A stretch of 64,000 bases of DNA from Aureimonas pseudogalii (lineage in GTDB: Bacteria > Pseudomonadota > Alphaproteobacteria > Rhizobiales > Rhizobiaceae), in the NCBI RefSeq assembly GCF_014196835.1, contig NZ_JACIEK010000002.1, positions 310,001-374,000 of the forward strand. Reading direction: 5' to 3'. The translations under genes and the position numbers were made by a program. Positions 31,306 to 43,706 of this stretch are shown in pieces (position 1 is the stretch's first letter; each line of letters opens with the position of its first letter). The notes under the pieces are model-generated. The model searched no databases, was not told the origin of the DNA, and saw only the letters and a list, made by a program, of their open reading frames with translations.

Positions 31306-31575
31306 ATGTCGATCACGCCAGAGCGCAAGGCCGAGCTCATCAAGGAATTCGCGACCGTCGAGGGCGACAGCGGTTCGCCTGAAGTGCAGGTCGCGCTTCT
31401 CTCCGAGCGCATCAACAATCTCACCGACCACTTCAAGTCGCACAAGAAGGACAACCACTCGCGCCGCGGTCTGCTGCGCATGGTGGCGACCCGTCGCTCC
31501 CTTCTCGACTACCTGAAGCGCAAGGAAGAGCAGCGCTACACCGGCCTCGTCGCACGCCTCGGCCTGCGCCGCTAA
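31306..31575 (+). CDS. rpsO: 30S ribosomal protein S15
   Basis: 89 residues. Binds 16S rRNA helices 20-22 and often represses its own translation. The conserved [19 protein letters not shown] region appears here with [20 protein letters not shown], and the C-terminus is [13 protein letters not shown]. The ATG at 31306 follows AAGGGA. The 153-bp gap before it has a hairpin (GCACTGGT/ACCGGTGC, 31162-31181) and a possible -10 CTATAG just after, so rpsO may have its own promoter. Confidence 0.97.
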   Translation: MSITPERKAELIKEFATVEGDSGSPEVQVALLSERINNLTDHFKSHKKDNHSRRGLLRMVATRRSLLDYLKRKEEQRYTGLVARLGLRR

Positions 31576-31583
31576 GTCGTTTC

Positions 31584-31624
31584 GGGTGCGGCGCCTCTCG
31601 GCTTCGAGCCGGGGCGCCGCACCC
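31584..31624 (+). terminator. Long hairpin in the rpsO-pnp gap
   Basis: GGGTGCGGCGCC (31584-31595) pairs perfectly with GGCGCCGCACCC (31613-31624); the loop itself holds a smaller hairpin CGGCT-TCG-AGCCG. There is no T-tract. By analogy to the E. coli rpsO-pnp intergenic region, it may be an RNase III site or attenuator controlling pnp. The remaining ~285 bp up to pnp show no supported gene. Confidence 0.55.
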
Positions 31625-31909
31625 CTCATGCAGCCGCCGGCCCACCGGGCCGCGGCGACTGCCCCGGCGGGGCGCGCGACCGTTTCATCCGCGTCGCCCA
31701 TCCGAACGCCGAAGAGCCGAACGCTCGCGGGGCAGGATTGCCGGATGCTTCCCGGCATGATCCGAAGGGCCGACGGCCCCGGACCGCATCGTGCCGAGCG
31801 CGGCCCTCGCCCGCCCTCCTGGAAGCCTCCCGCTGTCTTGCCCGTGCGCGTTTCAACGCCAATGGCCGCCCCGCGTCGCGGGGGATCGGCCCGCACGAGA
31901 GGCATTCTC

Positions 31910-34039
<2,130 letters not shown>

Positions 34040-34067
34040 TCGGGCGCATCGTCGGGGTATGAGGGGA

Positions 34068-34095
34068 GGGGCGGACCGCGAGGTCCGCCCCTTTT
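34068..34095 (+). terminator. Intrinsic terminator after pnp
   Basis: GGGGCGGACC-GCGA-GGTCCGCCCC followed by TTTT: perfect 10-bp stem with a GNRA tetraloop, 29 nt after the pnp stop. The convergent pentapeptide-repeat gene ends 42 bp further on. Confidence 0.85.
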
Positions 34096-34136
34096 CGTTG
34101 CGGGTGGGGCGCTCCGCTCGCGATCGTGCGACGCGA

Positions 34137-35501
34137 CTACCGGCGGATGCGGTTGCCGAGGACGTAGCCGAAGAGGCCCATCAGGATGATGCCGACCGCC
34201 CCCTGCAGGCCGACGAGGAAGTTGGTGAAGCGGCCGACCGGATCGAGGCCGATTTCCGGCGGATTGGCGGTCATCATGTTGAGCGCGCTGTAGCTCACGA
34301 GATCGAGGACGTTGCGCGTGCCCGCCGTCGCCCCCGCCGGCACGAGTCCCGCCGCGAGGCCGAAGAGCACCGCGAAGACCAGGATGAGGATCGCGAAGGC
34401 GCGGGTGATCCGCGACATGCTCTCGCCGTAGTCGCAGAGCCATTCCACGAAGCGGTCGGCGCTCCAGCGGTAGAAGGCCGCGAGAAACGTGCGGGTCCGG
34501 CGCTCGCGCAACGCGGCCTTCGCCTTGGCGCCGGCGGCGGAGCGGCCCATGCGGCGGCCGCTCTTGTAGGCCCAGCTTGCCTCGTCCTTGGCGCCGATCG
34601 AGGTGAAGTTGGCCTCAAGCGCCAGATAGCTCGCCTGCGCCGCCTCGAACTCGCCCGCGACCTCCTCGCCCACGGCGCCGCCGATCTGCTCCATCCGCAT
34701 CCGGCTGCCTTCGATCCAGGCGCCGGCGAAGCGCGCGTGCCGGAGGTTGCAGGTCGAGAGGTTGAGCCGGGTCAGCGTGGTGCCCGAGAGGTCGGCGCCG
34801 GAGAGATCGGCGCCGTCGAGGCGGGCGTTCGAGAAGTTCGCCCCGCGCAGCCGCGAACCGGCGAGCTTGGCGAGCTTCAGGCTGGCGCCCGTGAAGTCGG
34901 CATGGGTGAGGTTGACGTCGCGAAGGTCGGCTTCTTCGAGGCGCGCGCCGAGAAACAGCGTGCCGTCGGCGTCGGCCCCCACGAAGCTCGCGCCCCAAAG
35001 GTCGGTGCCATCGAACGAGGCGCCGTCGAGCAGCGCCTTGCCGAGATCGGCGAAGCGCATCGTCGCGCCGTCGAACACGGCATCCTCGAGCATCGCCTCG
35101 CGCAACGACGCCTGGCCCGCCACCGCGCGGCGAAACGAGGCGCCCGAGAGATCGGCCGCCGCGAAGTCGGCGGCCTCGACCACGGCCCCCTCGATGCGCA
35201 CGGATCGGGCGCGCCCGCCCGCAAAACGCACCGCGCCGAGATCGGCGCCCGACAGGTCGGCCCGATCGAGCGTCAGGCCGGCGAGATCGAGACGCGAGAG
35301 GTCGAGCCCCTGGCGCTCCCCGTTCCACCAAGTGTCGGCTGCGTCGCGCTCGCCGGTCGTCCCGCGCAGCGCGCCCGCCGTCAGGTCGCGTCCGCGCAGG
35401 TCACCGGTCGGCGCGCCCACGGCCTGCAGAAAGGCGGCCAGTCGCCCGTCCGCCTCCCGCGCCGTCCCGTCCCGCGTGCCCGCCTGCACCCGCTCGTCCA
35501 T
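34137..35501 (-). CDS. Pentapeptide-repeat protein with C-terminal ion-channel-like membrane domain
   Basis: 454 residues from the ATG at 35501; a TTG 9 nt upstream is an alternative. Residues ~65-265 are pentapeptide repeats with the A(D/N)LxG pattern (ADLSGADLG, ANFSNARLDGADLSGADLSG), which fold into a right-handed quadrilateral beta-helix. A linker (~270-360) includes a basic YKSGRRMGRSA stretch. The last ~90 residues have two membrane helices (AFAILILVFAVLFGLAAGLV and VGLQGAVGIILMGLFGYVLG) around a re-entrant-type segment YSALNMMTANPPEIG. This is the layout of the two-helix ion-channel (Ion_trans_2) fold, but the usual TVGYG filter is replaced by MTANPPEIG. Function unknown; transport or mechanosensing is a guess. 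Confidence 0.75.
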   Translation of the reverse strand: MDERVQAGTRDGTAREADGRLAAFLQAVGAPTGDLRGRDLTAGALRGTTGERDAADTWWNGERQGLDLSRLDLAGLTLDRADLSGADLGAVRFAGGRARSVRIEGAVVEAADFAAADLSGASFRRAVAGQASLREAMLEDAVFDGATMRFADLGKALLDGASFDGTDLWGASFVGADADGTLFLGARLEEADLRDVNLTHADFTGASLKLAKLAGSRLRGANFSNARLDGADLSGADLSGTTLTRLNLSTCNLRHARFAGAWIEGSRMRMEQIGGAVGEEVAGEFEAAQASYLALEANFTSIGAKDEASWAYKSGRRMGRSAAGAKAKAALRERRTRTFLAAFYRWSADRFVEWLCDYGESMSRITRAFAILILVFAVLFGLAAGLVPAGATAGTRNVLDLVSYSALNMMTANPPEIGLDPVGRFTNFLVGLQGAVGIILMGLFGYVLGNRIRR

Positions 35502-35691
35502 ACTGTTCAACCATCCGTGAGTCCCGTGTCTCGCTATCTGGGGCGGCGCGGCGGCAGGGCGATGCGGCTTTGCTGCGACGCCCCCGTGCGTTTCCCGCTC
35601 ATCGCGGGATGACAAGGCCACCCGCTGCGATACATGCATCAGAACGTCGCAGCCGAACGTCGCGGTCTGGCGGCAGAGACCCCGGAGTTCC

Positions 35692-36657
35692 ATGGCCTAC
35701 CGTCTTCACCTCAGCGCCCCTCTCGACGCCGAAATCCGGCGCATCGCCCGCGAGCAGGTCGAGAAGGCGATCGCGACGCTGACGCGGGACGACGGCGACC
35801 GGCACGAGGCGATCCACGACGCCCGCAAGCGCTTCAAGAAGCTGCGTGGGCTGCTCGTCCTCGCCGAGGCCGGCGACCCCGCGCGGGTGCGCGCCGAGAT
35901 CCATCGCTACCGCGACGCCGGCCGGGCATTGTCGGGCGCGCGCGACCGCACCGCCCTCATCGAGGCGCTCGACGGGTTGAAGGCGCGCTTTGCCGAGGAG
36001 GTCGAGACGCCCTCCTTCGAGGTGGTGCGCACCGCACTCGAACTGAAGCGCGACGCCGCGCTGGAGGCGATCGGCGATCCGGAGGCGTTGGTCGGCGAGA
36101 CGGTGGAGCGCCTGCGCGGCGGGCTCACGGCGCTCGGCGGCCTCGTGCTCAAGGGCGGGGCCAAGCGCCAGCGCGCGATCCTCTCCGGGGCGCTCGCGAA
36201 GAACCACCGGCGAGCGCGGCGCGACCTCGCCAAGGCGCTGCGCACCGGTGCGGCCGAGGATTTCCACGACCTGCGCAAGCGCCTCAAATATCTGGCCATG
36301 CACCTGAAGCTCGCCTCGCGCGCCTGGCCCGAGGCGCTGGCGCCGCTGGAGGCGAGCGCCGACGAGGTGGCCGAAGCGCTCGGCCGCGATCACGATTATG
36401 CGGTGCTGCGGGCCGAGATCGCCGCCGATTCCGTGTCCTTCGGCGCGCGTGCCGATCTCGACGTCGTGCTGGCGCTTCTCGACCGCCACCAGAGCGAGTT
36501 GCGCGACCGCGCCGCGTTTTTGGCGGGGCGTCTGCTCTGTGATCGGCCCGAGGTCTTCGCCGCACGCCTGGAGGCCTGGATGCGCCTCGCCGGCACCCAC
36601 GCCCCCGACACCGCGCCCCCCGAGACGCCGGAGGCGCTGCGCCGGCACGCGCATTAA
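35692..36657 (+). CDS. CHAD domain-containing protein
   Basis: 321 residues, all alpha-helical. CHAD domains have conserved histidines and basic residues and bind inorganic polyphosphate. The pattern is clear: HEAIHDARKRFKKLRGLLVL at residues ~38-57, and the second repeat FHDLRKRLKYLAMHLKLA at ~190-207, each H-D-x-R-K-R. An N-terminal CYTH domain, often fused to CHAD, is absent here. The ATG at 35692 has CGGAG upstream. No polyphosphate kinase is nearby, so the function is unresolved; polyphosphate granule binding is the family-based guess. Confidence 0.88.
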   Translation: MAYRLHLSAPLDAEIRRIAREQVEKAIATLTRDDGDRHEAIHDARKRFKKLRGLLVLAEAGDPARVRAEIHRYRDAGRALSGARDRTALIEALDGLKARFAEEVETPSFEVVRTALELKRDAALEAIGDPEALVGETVERLRGGLTALGGLVLKGGAKRQRAILSGALAKNHRRARRDLAKALRTGAAEDFHDLRKRLKYLAMHLKLASRAWPEALAPLEASADEVAEALGRDHDYAVLRAEIAADSVSFGARADLDVVLALLDRHQSELRDRAAFLAGRLLCDRPEVFAARLEAWMRLAGTHAPDTAPPETPEALRRHAH

Positions 36658-36766
36658 AGCCCGCGACCAGTCCGATATCCGTCGATAAGAAAACGTGACC
36701 GCGGCAGTTCACGGTCGGTCAAGGACGATCTGCTAGCCTCGCGTTTTCTCTCGCAGGGTGTGATCG

Positions 36767-37792
36767 ATGGCCATCAATTCGAACGGAGCCAAGTGGGGCC
36801 CCCAGACCCTGGGCACGAATGGCGGCACGGTGACGTGGCAGTTCGACGCGAGCTTCGATGCTCTGGCCGCCACGGGCCGCGCGCCCGTCAACGTCTTCAT
36901 GGCGGCGGTGCAGAATGCCTTCGCGCTCTGGGAGAGCTTCGCCAACATCGACTTCCAGCAGGTCTCCTCGTCGGCCGCGGCCCAGATCGACGTCGGCGCC
37001 GCCGCGTTCGACGGCCCGAACGGGACGCTCGGGCAGGCCAACTGGCTCTTCTACGACAAGTCGCCGCTCGACCAGTTCGTCTCGGCCTCGGTCAATCTCG
37101 ACCAGGCCGAAACGTGGAACGTCGTTCCCGCCTCCCCGCTACCCAACGCCTACGACGTCTTCGCCGTGGCGATGCACGAGATCGGGCACGCGATCGGCCT
37201 CGACCATTCCGCCGATCCCAACTCGCTCATGTACTACCAGTTGAACGACCAGCGCGGCCCCGCCTCGATCGACCGGGCGGCGATCCAGGAGATCTACGGC
37301 GCGCGGCCCTTCGATGCGACGCCCGATACCGAGGCCGCCGGCTCCCCCTCGCAGGACGTCTTCCGCTTCTACAACGAGACGACCCGCACGCATTTCTACA
37401 CGAACTCCACAGCGGAGCGCGACCAGGTGCTGGCGCGGCTGCCGCAGTTCCGCTTCGAGGGCAACGCCTTCGACACGGTGAACAGCAACGATTCGGACGC
37501 GATCGACGTCTACCGCTTCTACAATCAGCGCACGCAGACCCATTTCTACACCGCGAGCGCCGCGGAGCGCGACGAGGTGATGCGCACGCTGCCGCAGTTT
37601 CGCTTCGAGGGTGTCGGCTACAAGGCCTCGGCCACCGATGGCGGCGGCGAGTTCGACGCGCTCTACCGCTTCTACAACACCGAGACCGGCACGCATTTCT
37701 ACACGACCAACGAGGAGGAGATGATCACCGTCCTCGATACGCTGCCGCAATATCGCTACGAGGGCATCTCGGCCTTCGTCGACTTCGCCTGA
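36767..37792 (+). CDS. Matrixin-like zinc metalloprotease with three C-terminal repeats
   Basis: 341 residues. The N-terminal ~180 form a metzincin domain: zinc site HEIGHAIGLDH at residues 137-147 (H-E-x2-H-x2-G-x2-H) and a Met-turn in SLMYY about 155. Three ~50-residue repeats follow at ~198, 248 and 299, each with RFYN-x5-HFYT-x4-E-x8-LPQFRFEG; they match the DUF5648-type module seen in secreted hydrolases. There is no signal peptide; the protein starts MAINSNGAKWGPQTLG, so export by a type I system is likely by analogy to other repeat metzincins, but no transporter gene lies nearby. The promoter candidate is TTCACG-17-TGCTAG at about 36709-36737. Confidence 0.85.
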   Translation: MAINSNGAKWGPQTLGTNGGTVTWQFDASFDALAATGRAPVNVFMAAVQNAFALWESFANIDFQQVSSSAAAQIDVGAAAFDGPNGTLGQANWLFYDKSPLDQFVSASVNLDQAETWNVVPASPLPNAYDVFAVAMHEIGHAIGLDHSADPNSLMYYQLNDQRGPASIDRAAIQEIYGARPFDATPDTEAAGSPSQDVFRFYNETTRTHFYTNSTAERDQVLARLPQFRFEGNAFDTVNSNDSDAIDVYRFYNQRTQTHFYTASAAERDEVMRTLPQFRFEGVGYKASATDGGGEFDALYRFYNTETGTHFYTTNEEEMITVLDTLPQYRYEGISAFVDFA

Positions 37793-37968
37793 GGGTTCAT
37801 CGGCGGGTGCTTCGCCGGTGTCGGCGATCCGGTGCGATGCCGGGCCGCCTCGCCGGACCCTGCGTTCTCGCGATCGAAGTCGCGCTTCGGCACGCATCGC
37901 CTGACCGACCCGAAGCTGGACAGACCGGGGCGCTTGACGGACCGGACGCTTCGCGTCACGCCACGCGC

Positions 37969-38778
37969 ATGACCCGCGATCCGCCCCGTCCCCCGTCGCA
38001 TCCTCGGCGCCCGGCCGCCGGGGCGACGGCCCCTCGGGCGCGCCAAGCCGCCGCCTCGTCCAAGGCCCCCGGCCACGGCTTGGCGCGCGTCCTCTCCAAG
38101 CTCGGCCATTGCTCGCGTGCGCAAGGGGAGGCGCTGGTGCGGGCCGGGCGCGTCACGCTGGACGGGCGCGTCGTCCGCGACCCCGAGCACCGCACCGACC
38201 CCGCGCAGGCCGCCATCGCCGTCGACGGCGCGCCGATCGGAGCCCGCGCGCCCGTCCATCTCATGCTGAACAAGCCGCGCGGCCTCGTGACGACGCGCGA
38301 CGACCCGGAGGGTCGGCCCACCGTGTTCTCGTGCCTCGACGGGCTCGACCTGCCGCATGTCGCGCCGGTCGGGCGTCTCGACAAGGCGAGCGAGGGGCTG
38401 CTCCTCTTCACCAACGACACCGCCTTCGCCGACCGGCTCACCGATCCCGCCCGCCATCTCGACAAGACCTACCACGTGCAGATCGACCGCCGGCCGGACG
38501 ACGCGCTTCTCGCGCGGTTCGAGGCCGGCATCGTGGATCGCGGCGAGCGCCTCGCCCTCAAGCAGGCGCGCATACTGCGCGCGGGCGAGCGCACGGCCTG
38601 GCTGGAGGTGGTGCTGGACGAGGGCCGCAACCGGCAGATCCGCCGCGTCCTCGCCGCCTTCGAGATCGAGACCCTGCGCCTCGTGCGCGTCGCCGTCGGC
38701 CCGCTCGCGCTCGGCGACCTTGCGAAGGGCGCGGTGCGCGCGCTGACGCCGGCCGAGGTCGCGGCGCTCGGTGGCTGA
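37969..38778 (+). CDS. RsuA/RluB-family pseudouridine synthase
   Basis: 269 residues from the ATG at 37969. After a basic Pro/Arg-rich N-terminal tail of ~40 residues comes an S4 RNA-binding domain (LARVLSKLGHCSRAQGEALV) and the PSUS core with the catalytic Asp in VGRLDKASEGLLLFTND and the C-terminal DEGRNRQIRRVLAAFEI. It modifies a uridine in 16S or 23S rRNA; the sequence does not tell which member (RsuA, RluB, RluE or RluF). A 176-bp gap separates it from the metalloprotease gene. Confidence 0.9.
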   Translation: MTRDPPRPPSHPRRPAAGATAPRARQAAASSKAPGHGLARVLSKLGHCSRAQGEALVRAGRVTLDGRVVRDPEHRTDPAQAAIAVDGAPIGARAPVHLMLNKPRGLVTTRDDPEGRPTVFSCLDGLDLPHVAPVGRLDKASEGLLLFTNDTAFADRLTDPARHLDKTYHVQIDRRPDDALLARFEAGIVDRGERLALKQARILRAGERTAWLEVVLDEGRNRQIRRVLAAFEIETLRLVRVAVGPLALGDLAKGAVRALTPAEVAALGG

Positions 38779-38956
38779 ACGCCGGGCCGGATCGCGGTTC
38801 CACCACGCGGGTCTCCGGCGCAAAGCCGATCCGGCATCGAGCGCGACGACGCAACGCGGGTTCGTCGCGTCGCCGCGATGAAACGTCTACCTTACGATCT
38901 CGTTCGGCGTCGATCCTTAGGTCCGCCGACCCCGCACCCGATCGAAGGTTGCCGCC

Positions 38957-40192
38957 ATGAGCTCCACCCCGCTCGCCGCCCCGCGCGGCGGATCGCTGTT
39001 TCCCGCAGGCGCGGGCGGTCCCGGCGTCCTCGCCGCCGCCGCGCTCCTCCTCGGCGCGCTCGCGCTGACCCTCGCCTACGGGCCCCGCCAGGGCGCGCTG
39101 CTGGTGCTCGGCGGAGCGCTCGGCCTCGTGCTCTACCACGCCGCCTTCGGCTTCACCTCGGCCTGGCGCGTCTTCATCCTGGAGGGGCGCGGCCGCGGCC
39201 TGCGCGCGCAGATGGTGATGCTCGCCCTCGCCGTCGTGCTCTTCTTTCCGGTGCTGGCGGCCGGCACGCTGTTCGGCGAGCCCGTGCGGGGGCTCGTCTC
39301 GCCGCTCTCCACCGGCGTCGTCGTCGGCGCCTTCCTCTTCGGCGTGGGCATGCAGACCGGCGGCGGCTGCGCCTCGGGCACGCTCTTCACCGCGGGCGGC
39401 GGCAATGCGCGCATGCTGGTGACGCTGCTCTTCTTCGTGATCGGCTCGGTGGTGGCGACACGCCATTTCGACTGGTGGCTCGGGCTGCCCTCGCTGCCGC
39501 CGGTGTCGCTCGTCGAGACGCTCGGCCCCACGGCGGGCATCGCCGTGTCGCTGGCGCTCTTCGCTGCCATCGCCGCCGCAACCGTGCTCGTCGAGCGCCG
39601 CCGCCACGGCGCACTGGAGCGCGAGGCGGCGCCGGCCCATCGCGGCCTTGCCCGCTTCGCGCGCGGCCCTTGGCCGCTGGTGGCGGGCGCCGTGGCACTG
39701 GCGCTTCTCAACTTCGCGACGCTGGCGCTCGCCGGGCGGCCCTGGGGCATCACCTCGGCCTTAGCGCTCTGGGGCGCCAAGGGCGCGCAGGCGCTGGGCC
39801 TTGCGCCTCAGACCTGGGCCTACTGGCAGACCCCCGCCAATGCCGAGGCGCTCCAGTCCAGCGTCTTTGCCGACGTCACCTCGGTGATGGATTTCGGCAT
39901 CATCGCCGGCGCCATGCTCGCCGCCGCGCTCGCCGGCCGCTTCGCGCCGAGCCTGCGCATTCCCCTGCGCTCGCTCGCCGCCGCCGCCCTCGGCGGGCTG
40001 CTGCTCGGCTACGGCGCGCGCATCGCCTATGGCTGCAACATCGGCGCCTACTTCTCCGGCATCGCGTCCGGCTCGCTGCATGGCTGGCTCTGGCTGGTGG
40101 CGGCCTTCGCGGGCAATGCGGTGGGCGTGCGCCTGCGGCCCTTCTTCTTCCGTGAGGGGCGCGCCGCCCCCGCGCGCGGCGACGGGCACTGA
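38957..40192 (+). CDS. YeeE/YedE family membrane transporter (thiosulfate/sulfur uptake type)
   Basis: 411 residues with about ten hydrophobic segments. Two internally related halves carry the conserved cysteine motifs: [15 protein letters not shown] at ~132-146 and [15 protein letters not shown] at ~362-376, the Cys positions that pass thiosulfate in the TsuA/YeeE family. The substrate is thus probably thiosulfate or a related sulfur compound, by family. The hydrophilic loop [15 protein letters not shown] lies between halves. It has no TusA-like partner gene next to it and is followed after 73 bp by lepA, with no obvious operon. Confidence 0.85.
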   Translation: MSSTPLAAPRGGSLFPAGAGGPGVLAAAALLLGALALTLAYGPRQGALLVLGGALGLVLYHAAFGFTSAWRVFILEGRGRGLRAQMVMLALAVVLFFPVLAAGTLFGEPVRGLVSPLSTGVVVGAFLFGVGMQTGGGCASGTLFTAGGGNARMLVTLLFFVIGSVVATRHFDWWLGLPSLPPVSLVETLGPTAGIAVSLALFAAIAAATVLVERRRHGALEREAAPAHRGLARFARGPWPLVAGAVALALLNFATLALAGRPWGITSALALWGAKGAQALGLAPQTWAYWQTPANAEALQSSVFADVTSVMDFGIIAGAMLAAALAGRFAPSLRIPLRSLAAAALGGLLLGYGARIAYGCNIGAYFSGIASGSLHGWLWLVAAFAGNAVGVRLRPFFFREGRAAPARGDGH

Positions 40193-40229
40193 CGCCGGCA
40201 TCGGGGAGGGGGCCCTTCCGCAAAACCGG

Positions 40230-40247
40230 TTCCCGTTTGCACGGGAA
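40230..40247. promoter_or_regulatory. Palindrome TTCCCGT-TTGC-ACGGGAA before lepA
   Basis: Perfect 7-bp inverted repeat (40230-40236, 40241-40247) 19 bp before the lepA start codon. It may be an operator or a leader hairpin; no known site was recognised. Confidence 0.35.
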
Positions 40248-40265
40248 ACGAATATAGCGGAGGCC

Positions 40266-42074
<1,809 letters not shown>

Positions 42075-42142
42075 CGGGGGAAGACCCTCGTCCGAACGAG
42101 ACACGCGGCGGAGAAGATAGGCGAGCGGCGGATCGATCCCGC

Positions 42143-42331
42143 TTGGGTAAGATCACAGCGCGCCAGCCCCTTTGGAGTGAGGCCGAGCCGAACGACCCGG
42201 CCTCGGAGCGGCGATTCCGTGAGATCCCCGAGTCTGATGGGCACATCCTGCGCATGCTATGCTGCGAGACGAATATGACGATCCGCATCGTCACCGCCAC
42301 CTTCAACCGAAACGCGAGGCGCCCGTCATGA
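42143..42331 (+). pseudogene. Fragment resembling a DUF4258-type protein, degraded
   Basis: A 62-codon frame (SERRFREIPESDGHILRMLC, then NMTIRIVTATFNRNARRPS) with a C-terminal stretch like the end of DUF4258 or similar small nuclease-like/toxin-like proteins. Its TGA overlaps the next ATG as ATGA, typical of a DUF4258-DUF2283 pair. The N-terminal part does not look like a complete domain. Assignment is inferred from position and a weak pattern. Confidence 0.3.
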
Positions 42332-42489
42332 TCGACGTCACATATGACCCAGACGCGGACGCCGTTTACTTCCGCATCGGCCAAGGCCGCATTCTCGCCC
42401 CCAGCCCTTACAAAATGCCGGCCTTCCAGTCCGTCGTAAGCCGATGCGGTGGAGTGACATCGGCGGAATGCTGCAAAGCATCAAACTGA
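42328..42489 (+). pseudogene. DUF2283 family remnant (internally deleted or truncated)
   Basis: 53 codons starting MIDVTYDPDADAVYFRIGQG, a clear match to the N-terminus of DUF2283 proteins. Complete members continue for another ~25-40 residues including a D-x-(D/N)-G-R-x-(V/I)-G-(I/F)-E block, which is missing. The following RILAPSPYKMPAFQ resembles the usual C-terminal end, so an internal deletion is likely. Probably non-functional. Confidence 0.55.
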
Positions 42490-42583
42490 AGGTGGCACGC
42501 TCCAAACTAATGCGGAACTGATCAATAACGCCGACGTTTCTGCTTTGTCCGGTCGGTATTTGGCCTTCATTGGAGACAGACCA

Positions 42584-42718
42584 ATGGCAAAGAACGAGCA
42601 TACCAGCGAGAAGGCAGGTAAGGCAGCATCGAACGTCTTGAAAGATGGCCGGACCGGCAAGGACTCCAAGTCCGCTGCAGGTTCTGCCCTTTCTCAACGC
42701 CCAGACAAAAAGAAATAG
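42584..42718 (+). CDS. Small conserved 44-residue protein
   Basis: 44 residues starting MAKNEHTSEKAGKAASNVLK and ending SALSQRPDKKK; ATG at 42584 with GGAGA at 8-nt spacing. It is basic, rich in Ala, Ser and Lys, and keeps the pattern A-S-x-V-L-K-D..K-S-A-A-G-S-A-L-S-Q seen in a family of tiny proteobacterial proteins of unknown function that I recall as often lying in accessory regions. A hairpin terminator follows about 60 bp downstream. The function is unknown. Confidence 0.7.
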   Translation: MAKNEHTSEKAGKAASNVLKDGRTGKDSKSAAGSALSQRPDKKK

Positions 42719-42756
42719 ATTAATTCTTCCTATTCGCTTCAATATTTGGCAAAAAG

Positions 42757-42772
42757 TTAAACCACTATTAAC
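42757..42772. promoter_or_regulatory. CtrA-type consensus TTAA-N7-TTAAC
   Basis: TTAA at 42757-42760, seven bases, TTAAC at 42768-42772, an exact fit to the full CtrA box of alphaproteobacteria. It lies in an AT-rich gap between two convergent genes, where there is no obvious gene start to control, so chance occurrence is plausible. Confidence 0.25.
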
Positions 42773-42780
42773 GTAACGTC

Positions 42781-42813
42781 GCCCCCACCCTTAAGCAACT
42801 TTAGGGTGGGGGC
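42781..42813. terminator. Bidirectional hairpin between convergent genes
   Basis: GCCCCCACCCT (42781-42791) pairs with AGGGTGGGGGC (42803-42813), perfect 11 bp, extended by TTAA/TTTA with one mismatch. It separates the 44-residue gene from the convergent 216-residue gene. No long T-tract follows. Confidence 0.6.
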
Positions 42814-42883
42814 AACAAACGAAGCGTTCGATATTTTATAAGAGCGGGGTTATTATATCTTAACTTGTCAGTAATTATTTTTA

Positions 42884-43534
42884 TTAGAATTGCGACGGGG
42901 CAATTGGTCGATCATCTCGGGGCAACTGGACTCCATGCTCAACATCTTCGAAAATGCCCTCTAATGATTCGACTACGCGCCTTCCAATAAGAGAGAAATC
43001 TTCGGCATCAGTTAATCGATAGAGCTGAGAGTTTCTTAGCGAGAGAACCGCCATAGACGCTGGAGACGGGACTATGTTGCGGTATGCGGTATTCATCAAA
43101 GCTAGAGCGGCAAATATCTCGCGAGCGTTTAATCCAGGGCTGGCGGTATTCCAAATATGAATAGCCATTCCGCCGCGGTCAGCAATACCAATATCTGATG
43201 TGAATTTTACCTTGAATCTCCCTCTTGGGCTTTCATAGATTGCAGGCGGAAATTCGATAAGATCACCTAAATTCTCCGATCGCCATGTATGGAGTCTAGC
43301 TAGCCCTTGCGCCGTCGATCTCTTCTCAGCATCTTTAACGATGCGAGATACCGACGCCAGCACGTCCTCTAATGCAGTACCTTCGTAAAGATAACGATGG
43401 GCATGCAGCTTCAAATTGCGATGAAAATCATATCCATTCTTGCTTGGCTGCAGTCGTTTCTGAATTTCGCTCTTCTGGCGCCTTGGGCTTAACGAAATTA
43501 GCTTTAAAAAAGCTGAGAAGCCAAATGTAGGCAT
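42884..43534 (-). CDS. Hypothetical protein in AT-rich island
   Basis: 216 residues, start MPTFGFSAFLKLISLSPRRQ with GAGG 8 nt upstream. No recognised domain. Visible: a basic N-terminus, a hydrophilic helical part (LYEGTALEDVLASVSRIVKD), a beta-type stretch (YESPRGRFKVKFTSDIGIAD) and an acidic/Pro-rich tail. The codon use is AT-rich compared with the rest of the window. It is divergent from the adjacent nucleotidase gene, with 172 bp between their starts, so the two may form one module. I do not assign a function. Confidence 0.7.
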   Translation of the reverse strand: MPTFGFSAFLKLISLSPRRQKSEIQKRLQPSKNGYDFHRNLKLHAHRYLYEGTALEDVLASVSRIVKDAEKRSTAQGLARLHTWRSENLGDLIEFPPAIYESPRGRFKVKFTSDIGIADRGGMAIHIWNTASPGLNAREIFAALALMNTAYRNIVPSPASMAVLSLRNSQLYRLTDAEDFSLIGRRVVESLEGIFEDVEHGVQLPRDDRPIAPSQF

Positions 43535-43706
43535 TTGCTATCCTCACACTTCCGAATCACATCTTAAACGCGCAATATAAAGCTATAGGATACCCCGCGA
43601 TTGTGGGCGTCAATCCCTACGTTATGGCAGGCCACCTTGGTAGCAAAAATGGATTGCGAGCGACTCAAGAGCTGGCCATCTTAAATCTCGAAACCTAAGG
43701 TATAGG

